From Paraflavitalea pollutisoli (GTDB taxonomy: Bacteria > Bacteroidota > Bacteroidia > Chitinophagales > Chitinophagaceae), in contig NZ_JARKMX010000002.1 in assembly GCF_029360705.1 (NCBI RefSeq), positions 372,001 to 436,000 of the forward strand: DNA of 64,000 nucleotides, in the 5' to 3' direction. Below the pieces are notes generated by a model that worked only from the letters and a program-made list of their open reading frames with translations, was not told the origin of the DNA and ran no database searches. Numbering within the stretch: position 1 is the first letter of the stretch; each line of letters opens with the position of its first letter. The position numbers were made by a program, and so were the translations under genes. Of this stretch, positions 9,325 to 19,192 are shown piece after piece.

Positions 9325-10736
9325 CAGGCCTTTTTATATATCCAACGCTGTAAGCGGGGGAAAAACGTTAGACACAAAACAGTATAGACAATATAATTGG
9401 TCAGTAAACGACCAAACAGGAATAACCCATCGGCCTCGAAAGAAATGAAATTATACAAGGTGATATTGATAATACCAAAGCGGAAAAGCAAATTTAACGC
9501 CTTCATGCTGTAAAAGGTCCGGTAGATCAAACCAACAAAAAGGGCCAACAAACCAAGCGGCAAATACATGCCCACGTAACCAAAATCGACATAACTATCG
9601 GCAAAATAACCAAGACTGAAGGAAGAGCCTTCTTTAAGGCCAGTATACTTAAGGCCGGAATACATACGTGCTTTCTCCGACGCATTGTATATCCCTTTAT
9701 CGGGAAAAATGATCCGGGGAGAAATAACAAAGGAAATATTCTTGCCCCACACAGCGCCGTTCTGATACGGTATAAGGTAGGGCACCCGATCCATAGAAAG
9801 ACTTAGGTTATGCAGGTATTGAACGCGGTATAAAGAGAGATCGATGGCCATCTTATAGTGCTTCCAGCTCAGGTCAGCGACCTGACTCTGCATTTTCGAG
9901 ATTGCTTCGGAACGCTCAACGGCGACTACCTGTTCCCTACGTCCTTTATTTACAAACTGGCGATAGTCGTTCTTGATAGCTGCCCAGGTAAGCAGCAAAG
10001 AGATCAACAAGGCACCAGCCAGCAGTCCGTAAATCAATTGCTTGGGTCTGATATTGTTAACGAACGTCAACGAAATGATGATCGCAAAAAGCAGCACCTC
10101 CTTGAAATTCGAGAAATAGGATGTAAGAGAGGAGGCGAACTCATACAAGATGATGACAACAAAGACCACTCTATTCTTCTTTGTAAGCCATACCATAAAG
10201 CCATACATCATGAAAAAGACCCATTTCAAGGATGAAATAGTCACCAGCACCTGGTCGGCTCCGCCAGCATCACCAAAGAAGAAACGAATCGAAGTAAGAA
10301 AAACCGTCGCGACAATATAAACGACAAGCAACCGCTTGCTGTTGATCTTTTCAGCTTCGACCCTTAGCTGAGCCAGCGTAGGTATGGGTATATTGTTGAT
10401 CGTAAAATGTATGATCACTGCCATGAACAATAGTCCGACACAACCTGCCAGCACAGCCATTGGTCCATTGGCAGAAAATCCAGAAATATCCTTATTGTAG
10501 CCATTCACCCAAAAAACGTAGGTAATCACCTGCAGCCATTGGAACAAGAAAGCAAAGATGAAAATTCCGGGCCTGTTGGATTTCCATAAAATGGCCAAAA
10601 TAGCAACAATAGTTGCCACGCATAGACCGGTATATAGCCCATTTCTTGTGAATAAAGCCAGTGCCGCTGCCAATATTAGCAACGAAAAAACGGTAGGGCC
10701 TGTCAATACCTTGGGAGAAAGCGGATTACCAGTCAA
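9324..10736 (-). CDS. Wzy-like O-antigen/polysaccharide polymerase (multi-pass)
   Basis: A 470-residue integral membrane protein with roughly twelve hydrophobic segments and one larger polar loop in the second half (about residues 250-350, rich in Arg/Lys/Glu), the layout of Wzy-type polymerases and of WzyE/EpsG-like proteins. These families have little sequence conservation, so the call rests on topology and context: it is the only such protein in the cluster and lies between GT4 genes (4-bp overlap with the upstream one, 1-bp overlap with the downstream one). It would polymerise lipid-linked repeat units at the periplasmic face. An O-antigen ligase is the main alternative. Confidence 0.7.
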   Translation of the reverse strand: MTGNPLSPKVLTGPTVFSLLILAAALALFTRNGLYTGLCVATIVAILAILWKSNRPGIFIFAFLFQWLQVITYVFWVNGYNKDISGFSANGPMAVLAGCVGLLFMAVIIHFTINNIPIPTLAQLRVEAEKINSKRLLVVYIVATVFLTSIRFFFGDAGGADQVLVTISSLKWVFFMMYGFMVWLTKKNRVVFVVIILYEFASSLTSYFSNFKEVLLFAIIISLTFVNNIRPKQLIYGLLAGALLISLLLTWAAIKNDYRQFVNKGRREQVVAVERSEAISKMQSQVADLSWKHYKMAIDLSLYRVQYLHNLSLSMDRVPYLIPYQNGAVWGKNISFVISPRIIFPDKGIYNASEKARMYSGLKYTGLKEGSSFSLGYFADSYVDFGYVGMYLPLGLLALFVGLIYRTFYSMKALNLLFRFGIINITLYNFISFEADGLFLFGRLLTNYIVYTVLCLTFFPRLQRWIYKKA

Positions 10737-11857
10737 TTCAAAACGGTTTTAATAACTTCATCATACACCAACTCGTACTCCTTCGTCATTCTGGACACCG
10801 TCAACTCCGATGAAGCCTTACGATAGGCAGCCGCGGCCAGCCGGGTAATTTGCCCACGATCAAGCAGCAACAATTCCATCTGTTGCTTTAACGACACCGG
10901 ATTGGTAGCCGGAAATATAAGACCTGTTTGATCATGCTCCACCAGTTCTATATTGCCACCCCGGTCCGAAACGATCACCGCTTTGGCCGACATCATCGAC
11001 TCAATGATCGACAGCGAACAGGGCTCCTGTGATAGGCTGGGTACCACCACCACATCTACAGCCTTATAAATTTTCTCCTGGTCTACCTCGAAACCTTTCC
11101 AGATAAAATAGCTATCAAGGCCTTTTTCGGCGATCAGTTGACGCAACTTAACGGAATATTCGTTTTTATCATTCCCAAAGATCGACACTTCAAATCCGGA
11201 ATGCCCTTCACGAACCAGCAACCCAACCGCTTCAATCAGGTTTTCATGCCCCTTCCACGGAACCACTTGCCCAATGATGCCAAACGAAAGCTTGCTGCCA
11301 ATGGCAGCAGGAGCCTGGTTTGACTTGGGTGGCACGCCGTTATAAATAAGCCGGATCTTTTCTTCTGGTATCGACAGGTTCTTTAATGACCCAACTATAT
11401 ACCGCGATACGCCTGTAAGAATGCTCGCCTTCCTTTTAATAATTCCGTAAAAAAATCTATTCTTAAAGGTAGGCTGATCCGGGTCGTGTAAACCAAATAC
11501 ACAGTTCTCCTTTAAAAAAGGATATAACATAACGATCACACCGTAATAACAGAAATGACAAACATCCGGATTGAAATCACGCATTACCTTTCGACAAGTG
11601 GTTACCGCAGAGGGATAGTGCCGTATTGTGTCCCAGGTCCATTGGGGCCTGGTAATATAGATCCATCCGAGTTTTACCTCATCATAACCAACGCCTAGCT
11701 CCTTCAACTTAGCTTTGAACACGCCGTCATTCCACCCACTTATGATACAATGTACCTGATTGCCATTCTTTTTAAGCTCGCTGATAAGGTGGAGGGTAAT
11801 AATCTCAACACCCGACACATAGGAACCTCCAACAAAAAACAAGATCTTTCTCGGCAT
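10733..11857 (-). CDS. Glycosyltransferase family 4
   Basis: 374 residues, GT-B fold. The N-terminus KILFFVGGSYVSGVEIITLHL is the glycine-rich acceptor-domain loop; the donor domain has SFGIIGQVVPWKGHENLIEA and the E-x7-E signature in SQEPCSLSIIESM. The gene overlaps the downstream polymerase by 4 bp (ATGA) and follows a methyltransferase gene by 5 bp, so it is firmly in the operon. The specificity cannot be read. Confidence 0.9.
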   Translation of the reverse strand: MPRKILFFVGGSYVSGVEIITLHLISELKKNGNQVHCIISGWNDGVFKAKLKELGVGYDEVKLGWIYITRPQWTWDTIRHYPSAVTTCRKVMRDFNPDVCHFCYYGVIVMLYPFLKENCVFGLHDPDQPTFKNRFFYGIIKRKASILTGVSRYIVGSLKNLSIPEEKIRLIYNGVPPKSNQAPAAIGSKLSFGIIGQVVPWKGHENLIEAVGLLVREGHSGFEVSIFGNDKNEYSVKLRQLIAEKGLDSYFIWKGFEVDQEKIYKAVDVVVVPSLSQEPCSLSIIESMMSAKAVIVSDRGGNIELVEHDQTGLIFPATNPVSLKQQMELLLLDRGQITRLAAAAYRKASSELTVSRMTKEYELVYDEVIKTVLN

Positions 11858-11862
11858 GCGTG

Positions 11863-12453
11863 TTAACTTATTCGTCTCATGATATTCAATGAATCGATGG
11901 TCTCCACCTTTTCAAAAGATTTGTCGTGAACGATGACATCCTTAAAAAAAGCAATCGAGCCGAGCGCTACACGACCCGGATCAAATTCCGGAACAGTTGT
12001 ATCATGCAGCGCGATGATGCCCCCGGGCCGTACTTTGAGGGAATATTGCTCCCAATCTTTTTTGATCCCATCATAGGAGTGATCACCGTCAATGAAAATA
12101 AAATCGCAGCTGGCTGGCACATCTGAAATGGCGTCACCGCTGAGCTTTTCGATCAGCACCACCTTCTTGTTGACCTTATGACGCTTCAAATTCAGCTTCG
12201 CTACATACTTATGAAAGCACACCCCAAGTTTTCCCTTGAAGAAGGGATCGATGCCATACAACTTACCCGCTGGCTTGATATGCTGACCGATCACCACGGT
12301 ATTCACTCCTTCGAAAACGCCTATTTCAATAGCGAGATTGGCATCCTTGGCATAGCGTTCGATAGCCGCCCGTTCGTTTTTGGATGTCTGGGTGTTGGGA
12401 GCATCCACCTTAAAAAAATACTTTACTAAATGTAAAAGTTCGAGGCCTCTCAT
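11863..12453 (-). CDS. Class I SAM-dependent methyltransferase (Methyltransf_24 type)
   Basis: 196 residues with a Rossmann methyltransferase core: AIEIGVFEGVNTVVIGQ is the SAM-binding motif I, LYGIDPFF the acidic motif II, and FIFIDGDHSYDGIKKDW the strand-4 motif typical of the CmcI/Methyltransf_24 group. The C-terminal LHDTTVPEFD also fits. It lies between two GT4 genes with gaps of 5 and 6 bp. Inferred role: O-methylation of a sugar in the polymer. A demonstrated substrate is lacking for close relatives, so this stays general. Confidence 0.85.
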   Translation of the reverse strand: MRGLELLHLVKYFFKVDAPNTQTSKNERAAIERYAKDANLAIEIGVFEGVNTVVIGQHIKPAGKLYGIDPFFKGKLGVCFHKYVAKLNLKRHKVNKKVVLIEKLSGDAISDVPASCDFIFIDGDHSYDGIKKDWEQYSLKVRPGGIIALHDTTVPEFDPGRVALGSIAFFKDVIVHDKSFEKVETIDSLNIMRRIS

Positions 12454-12459
12454 GTTGTA

Positions 12460-13629
12460 CTAGTTTTTAGCAGAAAGTTGGATCAATGGGTGGATAATTT
12501 TGGTAAACGAAAAATTTTCGACATGATTAGCTGACATTTTTCCCATTTGTCGCACCAGCTTTCGATCGTTTATTAATGAACTGATAAATAAGCTGCATTT
12601 TTCGACGTCACCTTGTTCGAACACCATTCCATTTTTCCCTTCAATGATCAGATCTACTGCTCCACCGCATTTACCGGACATCATGACCGGGGAATGACTA
12701 GCCATCGCTTCGTTACCCGCTAGGCCCCAAGTTTCACCGGGGCCAACCGAGGGTAATATAAAAACGTCTCCCAGCCTGTATACCACGGGCATTTTCTGCT
12801 GATTCTGAAAATCAATGAACACCACACGCTGTAGGCCATTGGCTGCCTCTTTTAAGGAAGTTTCCCATTCGCCATTTCCTACAAAAATAATCCAGAGTCG
12901 TTCGTCATTGACCTTCGCAGCTATATCTAGTAAAAAAAATGGATTCTTCTTTCGCTCCAGCTTACCGGCAAATAACAATACCAGGGCATCGTCTGGTATA
13001 TTCAACTCCTTTCGCCATACTATTGCAGCTTCGTCATATTCATTACCTACTCCGGCAAAACGCGTATTATCGATTGCATGGGGAGCAAGTAGTAGTTGCT
13101 TTTCCTTCATGCCATGCTTTCTAAAGTAAGCCTTATTATTGGTGCCCACGTACAAAGCATGATCCACATGCCTGTATACCCAGGTCAGAAAGATTCTCCT
13201 TAACCACATTTTGACACCTGGCACCTCATCGAGCAGCGTCGAGTCGCCCCGGAACAAAACGGGAATTTTTTTGTGAAAATGCCGGAGGCAACGCAAGTGA
13301 CTGTGAAAGCTCCAGCCAATCACCAGCAACAGGTCAGCGCCCCAGGATTCAATCTCGCTGATCAATCCGGGATTCACGATACCTTTGAAATGATGAACGC
13401 CGGGATCGGCAGACACATTTTTCACAAAAACATGTTCATATCCTTCCAGGAGCGGTATATCCCACGTAATCATCCGCCCAAAACCTTTATCCATTGTTGA
13501 TCCGGCAGCCGCCTGCTCCCAGGTATAAAAAACTTTCAATACAATCCCAGGCTCGTTCGCCAGGAGCCTGAACCAGGGTGCATTATACTGGATAGGATGA
13601 GAACTAACGATGGCTAATCTTTTCATCAA
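12460..13629 (-). CDS. Glycosyltransferase family 4
   Basis: 389 residues. KRLAIVSSHPIQYNAPWFRLL at the N-terminus is a characteristic opening of one GT4 subgroup often found beside methyltransferases. The donor domain contains VLLFAGKLERKKNPFFLLDI and the signature in GETWGLAGNEAM (E-x7-E). A run of 101 non-coding bases separates it from the upstream acyltransferase; I see no promoter in it. Substrates unknown. Confidence 0.9.
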   Translation of the reverse strand: MMKRLAIVSSHPIQYNAPWFRLLANEPGIVLKVFYTWEQAAAGSTMDKGFGRMITWDIPLLEGYEHVFVKNVSADPGVHHFKGIVNPGLISEIESWGADLLLVIGWSFHSHLRCLRHFHKKIPVLFRGDSTLLDEVPGVKMWLRRIFLTWVYRHVDHALYVGTNNKAYFRKHGMKEKQLLLAPHAIDNTRFAGVGNEYDEAAIVWRKELNIPDDALVLLFAGKLERKKNPFFLLDIAAKVNDERLWIIFVGNGEWETSLKEAANGLQRVVFIDFQNQQKMPVVYRLGDVFILPSVGPGETWGLAGNEAMASHSPVMMSGKCGGAVDLIIEGKNGMVFEQGDVEKCSLFISSLINDRKLVRQMGKMSANHVENFSFTKIIHPLIQLSAKN

Positions 13630-13730
13630 AGTTCAATGGGCTGCTTTCAATGTGCTTGTACTACCTGTTCTTTTCATAGGACCTATTTTTATCCAGGCGA
13701 CGATTTTCTGAATGGCCAGGCTCATCTTGC

Positions 13731-14795
13731 TCACAGGCTTTCTTTAACCGGGCTCACTACTTCCAACTGTTTACCAGTTTGGTAATAGCTGATGCTGGCA
13801 GATAGCTGTTTAAATCTTCTTTCAACGAATCGGTAAAACCCTATACTGAAGAGTAAGGATATGACGATCGCAACGAACACCATACATTCCCGTACCAAAG
13901 GATTGGTGATGAGCGTCGCACTGATATTGATGATCCGGCCCCCAATGGGCACATGGATAAGATACAACGAATAGGAGATGAGGCCCAGGTTACGCAGCAA
14001 ACGAGGCACCTGCTTTACGTATTGGATAGCTGCCAGCGTCGCCAACACGACCATTGTCAGACCGATACCCTGGCTGTACAGCAACAATAGACTATTTAGA
14101 ATAACCATCACCAGAAACTCCCGGCTGCCGATCACCTGGCAGAAATATTGAAACAGGAGAATGCCAGCAATAAAATAGGGCGTATAAGTAAAGATGAATT
14201 TATTGGGACCAACGGGCAGGAAGGAAAGCGCCGCAAATACGGTAAAGAAAGCGACCCGGACCGCAACGTTGGGTGATATGATCAAACCAAAAACAAGAGC
14301 GATCAACAGGTAATACTGAAATTCAATCGCCAGCGACCAGTATACGGGGTTCAGCCAGGCCTCACCGGTAAAAATATTCAGGTAGCCAAGATGACTAAAT
14401 ACATTGGCCCAATCGACGACAAAAGGGGCACCCTTGTAGTAAGGCGATAACGTACTGACAAATCCAAGAATAAGTACCAGAACGATAGAAACGAGATAGG
14501 GTGGTTCGATACGTATCACCCTTTTCTTCAGGAAGGTCCAGAAACTACTCATCTGGTACCGTTTGGTATACATTGCGTAGGGAATCACAAAACCCGATAT
14601 CACAAAAAAGATCTCTACACCTACCCACCCAAATTCGCCGATCCGTTTGATCGGACTGCTATCGGGCAAAAAAGCGGTATTCCCGTTGCTCAGGTGAAAT
14701 ACGCACACCATTAGGGAAGCCAGCCCCCGTAATAGCTCAATCGACCGTATCTCTCGGGCAACTGGTGCATTAGCTGGATATTGGATATTGAACAT
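13731..14795 (-). CDS. Acyltransferase 3 family membrane protein (OafA/YrhL type)
   Basis: 354 residues, about ten transmembrane segments. The family hallmark is the N-terminal RSIELLRGLASLMVCVFHLS, whose Arg and His belong to the catalytic site that moves an acyl group across the membrane, followed by WVGVEIFFVISGFVI. Members O-acetylate exported sugars. The ATG at 14795 directly follows the stop of the upstream GT4 gene. This is the cluster's own membrane acyltransferase, distinct from the two at 32-34.6 kb. Confidence 0.92.
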   Translation of the reverse strand: MFNIQYPANAPVAREIRSIELLRGLASLMVCVFHLSNGNTAFLPDSSPIKRIGEFGWVGVEIFFVISGFVIPYAMYTKRYQMSSFWTFLKKRVIRIEPPYLVSIVLVLILGFVSTLSPYYKGAPFVVDWANVFSHLGYLNIFTGEAWLNPVYWSLAIEFQYYLLIALVFGLIISPNVAVRVAFFTVFAALSFLPVGPNKFIFTYTPYFIAGILLFQYFCQVIGSREFLVMVILNSLLLLYSQGIGLTMVVLATLAAIQYVKQVPRLLRNLGLISYSLYLIHVPIGGRIINISATLITNPLVRECMVFVAIVISLLFSIGFYRFVERRFKQLSASISYYQTGKQLEVVSPVKESL

Positions 14796-16094
14796 CTACG
14801 AATTAGTTATCCTATTAAAAAAATCCACCAACTGACGGGTTTTAGTACGTGCCATAAACTGGTCCATGACGGCCTGGTCGGGTTTTGATGGAACTGTCTG
14901 ACTCAGTATTAAGTTGCACAAAGCAGCATAACAAGTATCCACATAACTGGAGGCGGCGCGGCTTTCGTGATCAAATATCACGGCAACTCCTACCCCCGTA
15001 TCATGCAGCACTTTCACGACACTACTTCCCTGGTAGAAAACGGCCAACAGCGGCTTTTCTGCTAATAAATAAGGATAAATTTTTGAGGCGGTATAAGCAG
15101 TATCTGTAGATCCGGGTACGAGCAGCAAATTGGCTTGCTGCAGCAGGTAAAGCGTCTCAAAGTAAGGTATCCTGTCAGGGATTTCGGTCACCATTTCACC
15201 TACACCGAATGACTGTGCTACAGGCAGAATAGTCCTGGCGCCCTGGCCGGCAGGTGCATAACTGGTACCTATGAACCAACAATGAAGCTTGGCAAACAAT
15301 GCAGGATTTTCTTGCAGGCCTTTTTGTATTGCGCCAAAAATGATATGCAAAGCAAACTGCATATCATGCCCCCCCCTTCCGATATAAACAATGTTGATCT
15401 TATCAGTCGGTAATGAAACTTTATCCGAATAATGGATGTGTTGCCGGGCAATCTGAAAATCATGATCGGAAGCTCCGAATGTGATGACTTCCATCTGCTC
15501 TCGGGTCATGCCGGGATACCGTTCTATAAAAGTATCACAATATCCTTCCGACACACTGATGATGCCATCGGCATAGGGAACTGTACGCCTTTCTAAAAAC
15601 TTATCGATATTATAGGAAATCAGGAACTTCGGAGGACGCTCAGATTTGGGTTTGTCCAGGTAAAAATCGCTCCTCCAGGGATCTTGAATATCCAGGATAA
15701 ATGGCACCTTGAACTTGCGTTTCCAACGCGGGCCCAGGGCCATCACATGAAATGCAGTCGTAGAAAAAAAAACAAGATCGAAAGACTGGCTGCTCAACAA
15801 TTCATCTCCCTTCTTTCTCATTTGAAAAAATGATCGCATGGAAAGACTACCCAACCCAACTTTTCTCGTCTTTTGTGCTTCAAACGCACTCACCCGGTGT
15901 ACAACAATATCCTCCGGAATAGTCTTCAATAGCAAGGGATCCAAGCTATACGCCTCGACGAATTCCTCCTTGACCGTGATCACAACAGCCTCCCAACCAA
16001 ACTCACGAAAATATGGCAGGCTCTGCCGCACCCGGTGCATATCGGCGCTGTTAACCGGAGGGAAATGAGGCGATATGATCAACACTCTCTTCAT
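14796..16094 (-). CDS. GT-B glycosyltransferase (GT4-like, no E-x7-E visible)
   Basis: 432 residues starting with KRVLIISPHFPPVNSADMHR, the opening of a GT4-like subgroup, then a conserved PFILDIQDPWRSDFY segment. The donor domain includes INIVYIGRGGHDMQFALHII. The usual E-x7-E near the C-terminus is absent; STDTAYTASKIYPYL occupies that place, as in some sugar transferases of capsule loci. It starts 1 bp from the downstream stop of the next gene (16096), so the genes are tightly packed. The exact reaction is unknown. Confidence 0.82.
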   Translation of the reverse strand: MKRVLIISPHFPPVNSADMHRVRQSLPYFREFGWEAVVITVKEEFVEAYSLDPLLLKTIPEDIVVHRVSAFEAQKTRKVGLGSLSMRSFFQMRKKGDELLSSQSFDLVFFSTTAFHVMALGPRWKRKFKVPFILDIQDPWRSDFYLDKPKSERPPKFLISYNIDKFLERRTVPYADGIISVSEGYCDTFIERYPGMTREQMEVITFGASDHDFQIARQHIHYSDKVSLPTDKINIVYIGRGGHDMQFALHIIFGAIQKGLQENPALFAKLHCWFIGTSYAPAGQGARTILPVAQSFGVGEMVTEIPDRIPYFETLYLLQQANLLLVPGSTDTAYTASKIYPYLLAEKPLLAVFYQGSSVVKVLHDTGVGVAVIFDHESRAASSYVDTCYAALCNLILSQTVPSKPDQAVMDQFMARTKTRQLVDFFNRITNS

Positions 16095-16095
16095 G

Positions 16096-17313
16096 TCACA
16101 AAAGCACAGAACGGACGGTATCCAAAAGTTTAATGGATTCTACTTCCCAGTTCAGCTGCCCGTCAGCCAATTCATAGGCTCGCTGCCGGCACGAACGTAA
16201 TAAATGCTTGTCTTGCATCAACAGTGTCAGCTTATCGGCCAGATCCTGAATATGATCATGTTTGTATAGAAGTCCCACACCAGCGTAAGTGTGCAAAAAT
16301 TGCTGTTGAGCTTCGGTATCCGACGCCACAATACAATTCGCGGCTAACAAATAAGTAAACAATTTATTGGTCAGGCAGATCCGTCTGTTTTCGCAATAAG
16401 GAACCTCGGTAGCCAGCCCAATATCAAAACAGCTTGCTATGGGGAAGATCTCCCCCAGAGCAACCGGAGAATGAAAAACAATTCTATCAGGCATGGAGGA
16501 AAGCCCCAGTAGTTGCTGTCTGAAACCATCCGAACATTGCCCCAGGATGGTCAGCGACCAGTTGAATTGCGGCAATAGGTTTAAAGCCTCGACTACCGTT
16601 TCCAGACCACGGTTGGTTCCTGCTGTTTGAGAGAACCAGAAAAGCCCTACAGCCTCTCCATCAGCCGTCGCAGGAGACTGCAAAAACTGCTTTCCGAATA
16701 CATTGTTCAGAACAATAGTCTTTTTATCCGGATAGTGGGATTGATATTTTTGGGCAATCAGTGGGCTTGCAGCTGAAAGATAATCGAGGGCAGGGATATA
16801 GCTGTCTTCTATAGCAACCGCCATATTGTAATGCAGGGATCCCGGGGCAGACTCACCACGGTGGTAGTCTTCAGCATCGAAAGCTACTTTTGCCTTCCAC
16901 TTCCGGGCAGCCTGGACAGCGGCTGGCAAAGCTCCCAGATTATGGCCGATATAAAGATCAGCTTGAATACTTCGCGCAACCTTTACCAGTTCCTGCGAAT
17001 ACAATACATACACCTTTTCATAGTGTCTATCCCCTAAAGGCATATAACGCGACCACCACTCGTTGCCTTTTCTTCGAAGGCGTATATATTTATAATGAAA
17101 GGGATGCTCTATTGGATGTTTCGCCGCTCTGACCCAGTTGATGCTGGGCTTGTTGGCAAATAGCTCCTTATCAAAAGCATCTGCCCAGGGCGATAAAGGC
17201 ACATACACCACGGTGACGGCATAGCCAGCATCATTCAATGCTGTCGCCTCTTTTACCACGCGGGGATTGGCCGATGGCTGGCCGGAAGTAACGATGACGA
17301 TCTTCTTTTTGAT
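16096..17313 (-). CDS. Glycosyltransferase family 4 with uncertain (possibly ATC) start
   Basis: About 387-405 residues. The first ordinary start codon is a GTG at 17259, but that would remove the first Rossmann strand. In-frame sequence just upstream encodes KKKIVIVTSGQPSANPRVVK, exactly the N-terminal strand and loop expected of this GT4 subgroup. Between the TAA of the preceding gene (17320-17322, same frame) and that stretch there is no ATG, GTG or TTG; the only plausible initiator is ATC at 17311-17313, which I have used here. Either a rare non-AUG start with coupling to the upstream stop, or a mutated start, is possible. The donor half has LFWFSQTAGTNRGLETVVEA. Confidence 0.75.
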   Translation of the reverse strand: MKKKIVIVTSGQPSANPRVVKEATALNDAGYAVTVVYVPLSPWADAFDKELFANKPSINWVRAAKHPIEHPFHYKYIRLRRKGNEWWSRYMPLGDRHYEKVYVLYSQELVKVARSIQADLYIGHNLGALPAAVQAARKWKAKVAFDAEDYHRGESAPGSLHYNMAVAIEDSYIPALDYLSAASPLIAQKYQSHYPDKKTIVLNNVFGKQFLQSPATADGEAVGLFWFSQTAGTNRGLETVVEALNLLPQFNWSLTILGQCSDGFRQQLLGLSSMPDRIVFHSPVALGEIFPIASCFDIGLATEVPYCENRRICLTNKLFTYLLAANCIVASDTEAQQQFLHTYAGVGLLYKHDHIQDLADKLTLLMQDKHLLRSCRQRAYELADGQLNWEVESIKLLDTVRSVLL

Positions 17314-17319
17314 AACAGC

Positions 17320-18162
17320 TTATTTAATCGTCATGGCTTCCCGTACTGCAAAATAGTTCTCACGCTCCGGCGTGAATTCAATCCTTTCCAGCTTCTTTTG
17401 CTCGATATCATACCTGGCCAGGTAGTAGCCGAACGACTTCAGATAAGTGATGAGCTCCTGCTCAGTAACGCCCGAGTTGGCCAGCGCATTGTTGATCTCC
17501 AGCTGAATAATGTCAATCCTACCTTCTTTCAGCAGTTTTTCAGCCCCCTTGAAAGCCAGCATTTCAAATCCTTCGATATCGATCTTGAGGTATTTGATGT
17601 GCTCTACCCTGTTCTTACTGCAGTATTCATCGAGGGTAATGGTATTGATCTCTACGGAGTTGGCAGTCTTCTCATACACTACGTGATTCTGTACATCCCG
17701 ATCCTGGGTCAGGTAAATAGTCCCCGTATTATTTGATACGCCAACTTTATTGATCACAACCACATTCTGAACACCATTGAGTGCTACGTTCTTTTCAAAC
17801 CGGCTATGATTGTTGGTATCTGGTTCGAAGGAATGGATCTTTCCCGTTTTAACGTACTTCGAGATCCATAGCGTATACAACCCAATATTGGAGCCGATAT
17901 CGAATACCGTGTCATCCGGTTTCAATACGTCCTTGATCAGATGAAATTCTTCCCAGTCAACCCAGTAATTGTACATCAACCACATTGATTGTACGGAATC
18001 GTAATGGATCTTCACTTTTTTGTCGTTCCAGATAGAAAGCTGGTAATCCTTCACTTTGAAAGCACGGATAAATTTCCACAGGAAGAAACGATACATGGCA
18101 AATCCAAAGTGCTGCTTGTTGTAGGGTGATTGCAGGAGGTATCTTATCGAGCTGATCATCAA
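17320..18162 (-). CDS. FkbM family methyltransferase
   Basis: 280 residues with the FkbM/Methyltransf_21 core: TVFDIGSNIGLYTLWISKY is the SAM-binding loop, IHSFEPDTNNHSRFEKNV the second motif, and KYLKIDIEGFEMLAFKGAE the conserved strand-4 region. Family members methylate sugar hydroxyls in natural products and surface glycans. The start at 18162 overlaps the upstream GT4 gene by 4 bp. Its stop lies in frame with, and 7 bp from, the presumed first codon of the next gene, which may matter for that gene's unusual start. Confidence 0.9.
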   Translation of the reverse strand: MMISSIRYLLQSPYNKQHFGFAMYRFFLWKFIRAFKVKDYQLSIWNDKKVKIHYDSVQSMWLMYNYWVDWEEFHLIKDVLKPDDTVFDIGSNIGLYTLWISKYVKTGKIHSFEPDTNNHSRFEKNVALNGVQNVVVINKVGVSNNTGTIYLTQDRDVQNHVVYEKTANSVEINTITLDEYCSKNRVEHIKYLKIDIEGFEMLAFKGAEKLLKEGRIDIIQLEINNALANSGVTEQELITYLKSFGYYLARYDIEQKKLERIEFTPERENYFAVREAMTIK

Positions 18163-19178
18163 AATAAGTTTAAATAGTGAGCGGCAACAATATTAACATC
18201 GAAGCGATCGGCTGCTTGTTGCCGGCAACGTTTCCTGTCGATACGGGACAACTTGGGCAATACGTCGATCATCTCCTCGACAGTATTGACCTTGTAACCG
18301 GTGATTCCATCATCTACCACCTCAGGAACAGAACCTTTACTGAAAGCAACCACCGGCGTACCGCAGGCCATCGCTTCCACCATCACCATACCAAATGGTT
18401 CATTCCAGTCAATGGGAAACAACAGGGCTTTGCAAGTGCCCAGGTATTCGTTCTTTTGCTCGTCATTGAGCGCACCGAGATACCTTATTTGCTGACCGTC
18501 GACATGCGGAAGTATCTCCTGCTCATAGTAAGCCTTTTCTTCAGGAAGAGCTGAAATATTACCGGCAATCAACAACCGGTTACCTGTTTTTTTGGCCACA
18601 GTAATAGCATGGTGGATGCCTTTCACCCGCTCCAGCCGGCCGAGGAACATAAAAGGCGCATTGTCAGACACCTGTTCCTGCAAACCATATTTATTGAATT
18701 CGATGGCATTGTAAACGGTTTCCCATCTGCCGGCAATCCCTCCCCGGCTGATCAGGTCTGTACTGCAACCTGTAAATACCAGGTTCTTATGAGGCAGCCG
18801 GGTAATACGTTTGATATTGCCCCCGCTGATCTCCCGACCATAGGTCATGATCTTTTTAACCGGATGGTTGAGAATCGGCAGCAGATAAGCCAGCCGGCCA
18901 AAATTATGAATGAGGTCAAATTGCTTATAAATGGGCAGCAACTTACGCCAGCATCGGAAGATATCTTTGACACCCTCGATCTTGGGCTTGGGATAGCCAA
19001 TTTTTCCGAAGGTGATCACTTTACCATGCTCAAAATGTGATCCCTCGCCTACCAGCAACGTCACCTCATGTCCCATGCGGTGATATTCCATGGCAAACAT
19101 ATACACCAGGCGTTCATGACCACCGTATTCTTTAGGCGGAACAGGAATACCTGGATCCATAATAATAAGCACTTTCAT
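18159..19178 (-). CDS. Glycosyltransferase family 4
   Basis: 339 residues from the ATG at 19178, which starts directly at KVLIIMDPGIPVPPKEYGG; an upstream in-frame start at 19229 would add 17 residues without family resemblance and overlap the previous gene. The loop PPKEYGGHE is the substrate-binding segment of the GT4 group related to trehalose/glycogen-type transferases. Donor-site signature: NEPFGMVMVEAMACG (E-x7-E). The gene follows its upstream neighbour by 14 bp and overlaps fkbM by 4 bp. Confidence 0.9.
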   Translation of the reverse strand: MKVLIIMDPGIPVPPKEYGGHERLVYMFAMEYHRMGHEVTLLVGEGSHFEHGKVITFGKIGYPKPKIEGVKDIFRCWRKLLPIYKQFDLIHNFGRLAYLLPILNHPVKKIMTYGREISGGNIKRITRLPHKNLVFTGCSTDLISRGGIAGRWETVYNAIEFNKYGLQEQVSDNAPFMFLGRLERVKGIHHAITVAKKTGNRLLIAGNISALPEEKAYYEQEILPHVDGQQIRYLGALNDEQKNEYLGTCKALLFPIDWNEPFGMVMVEAMACGTPVVAFSKGSVPEVVDDGITGYKVNTVEEMIDVLPKLSRIDRKRCRQQAADRFDVNIVAAHYLNLF

Positions 19179-19192
19179 CAGCAGGAAAAGTC

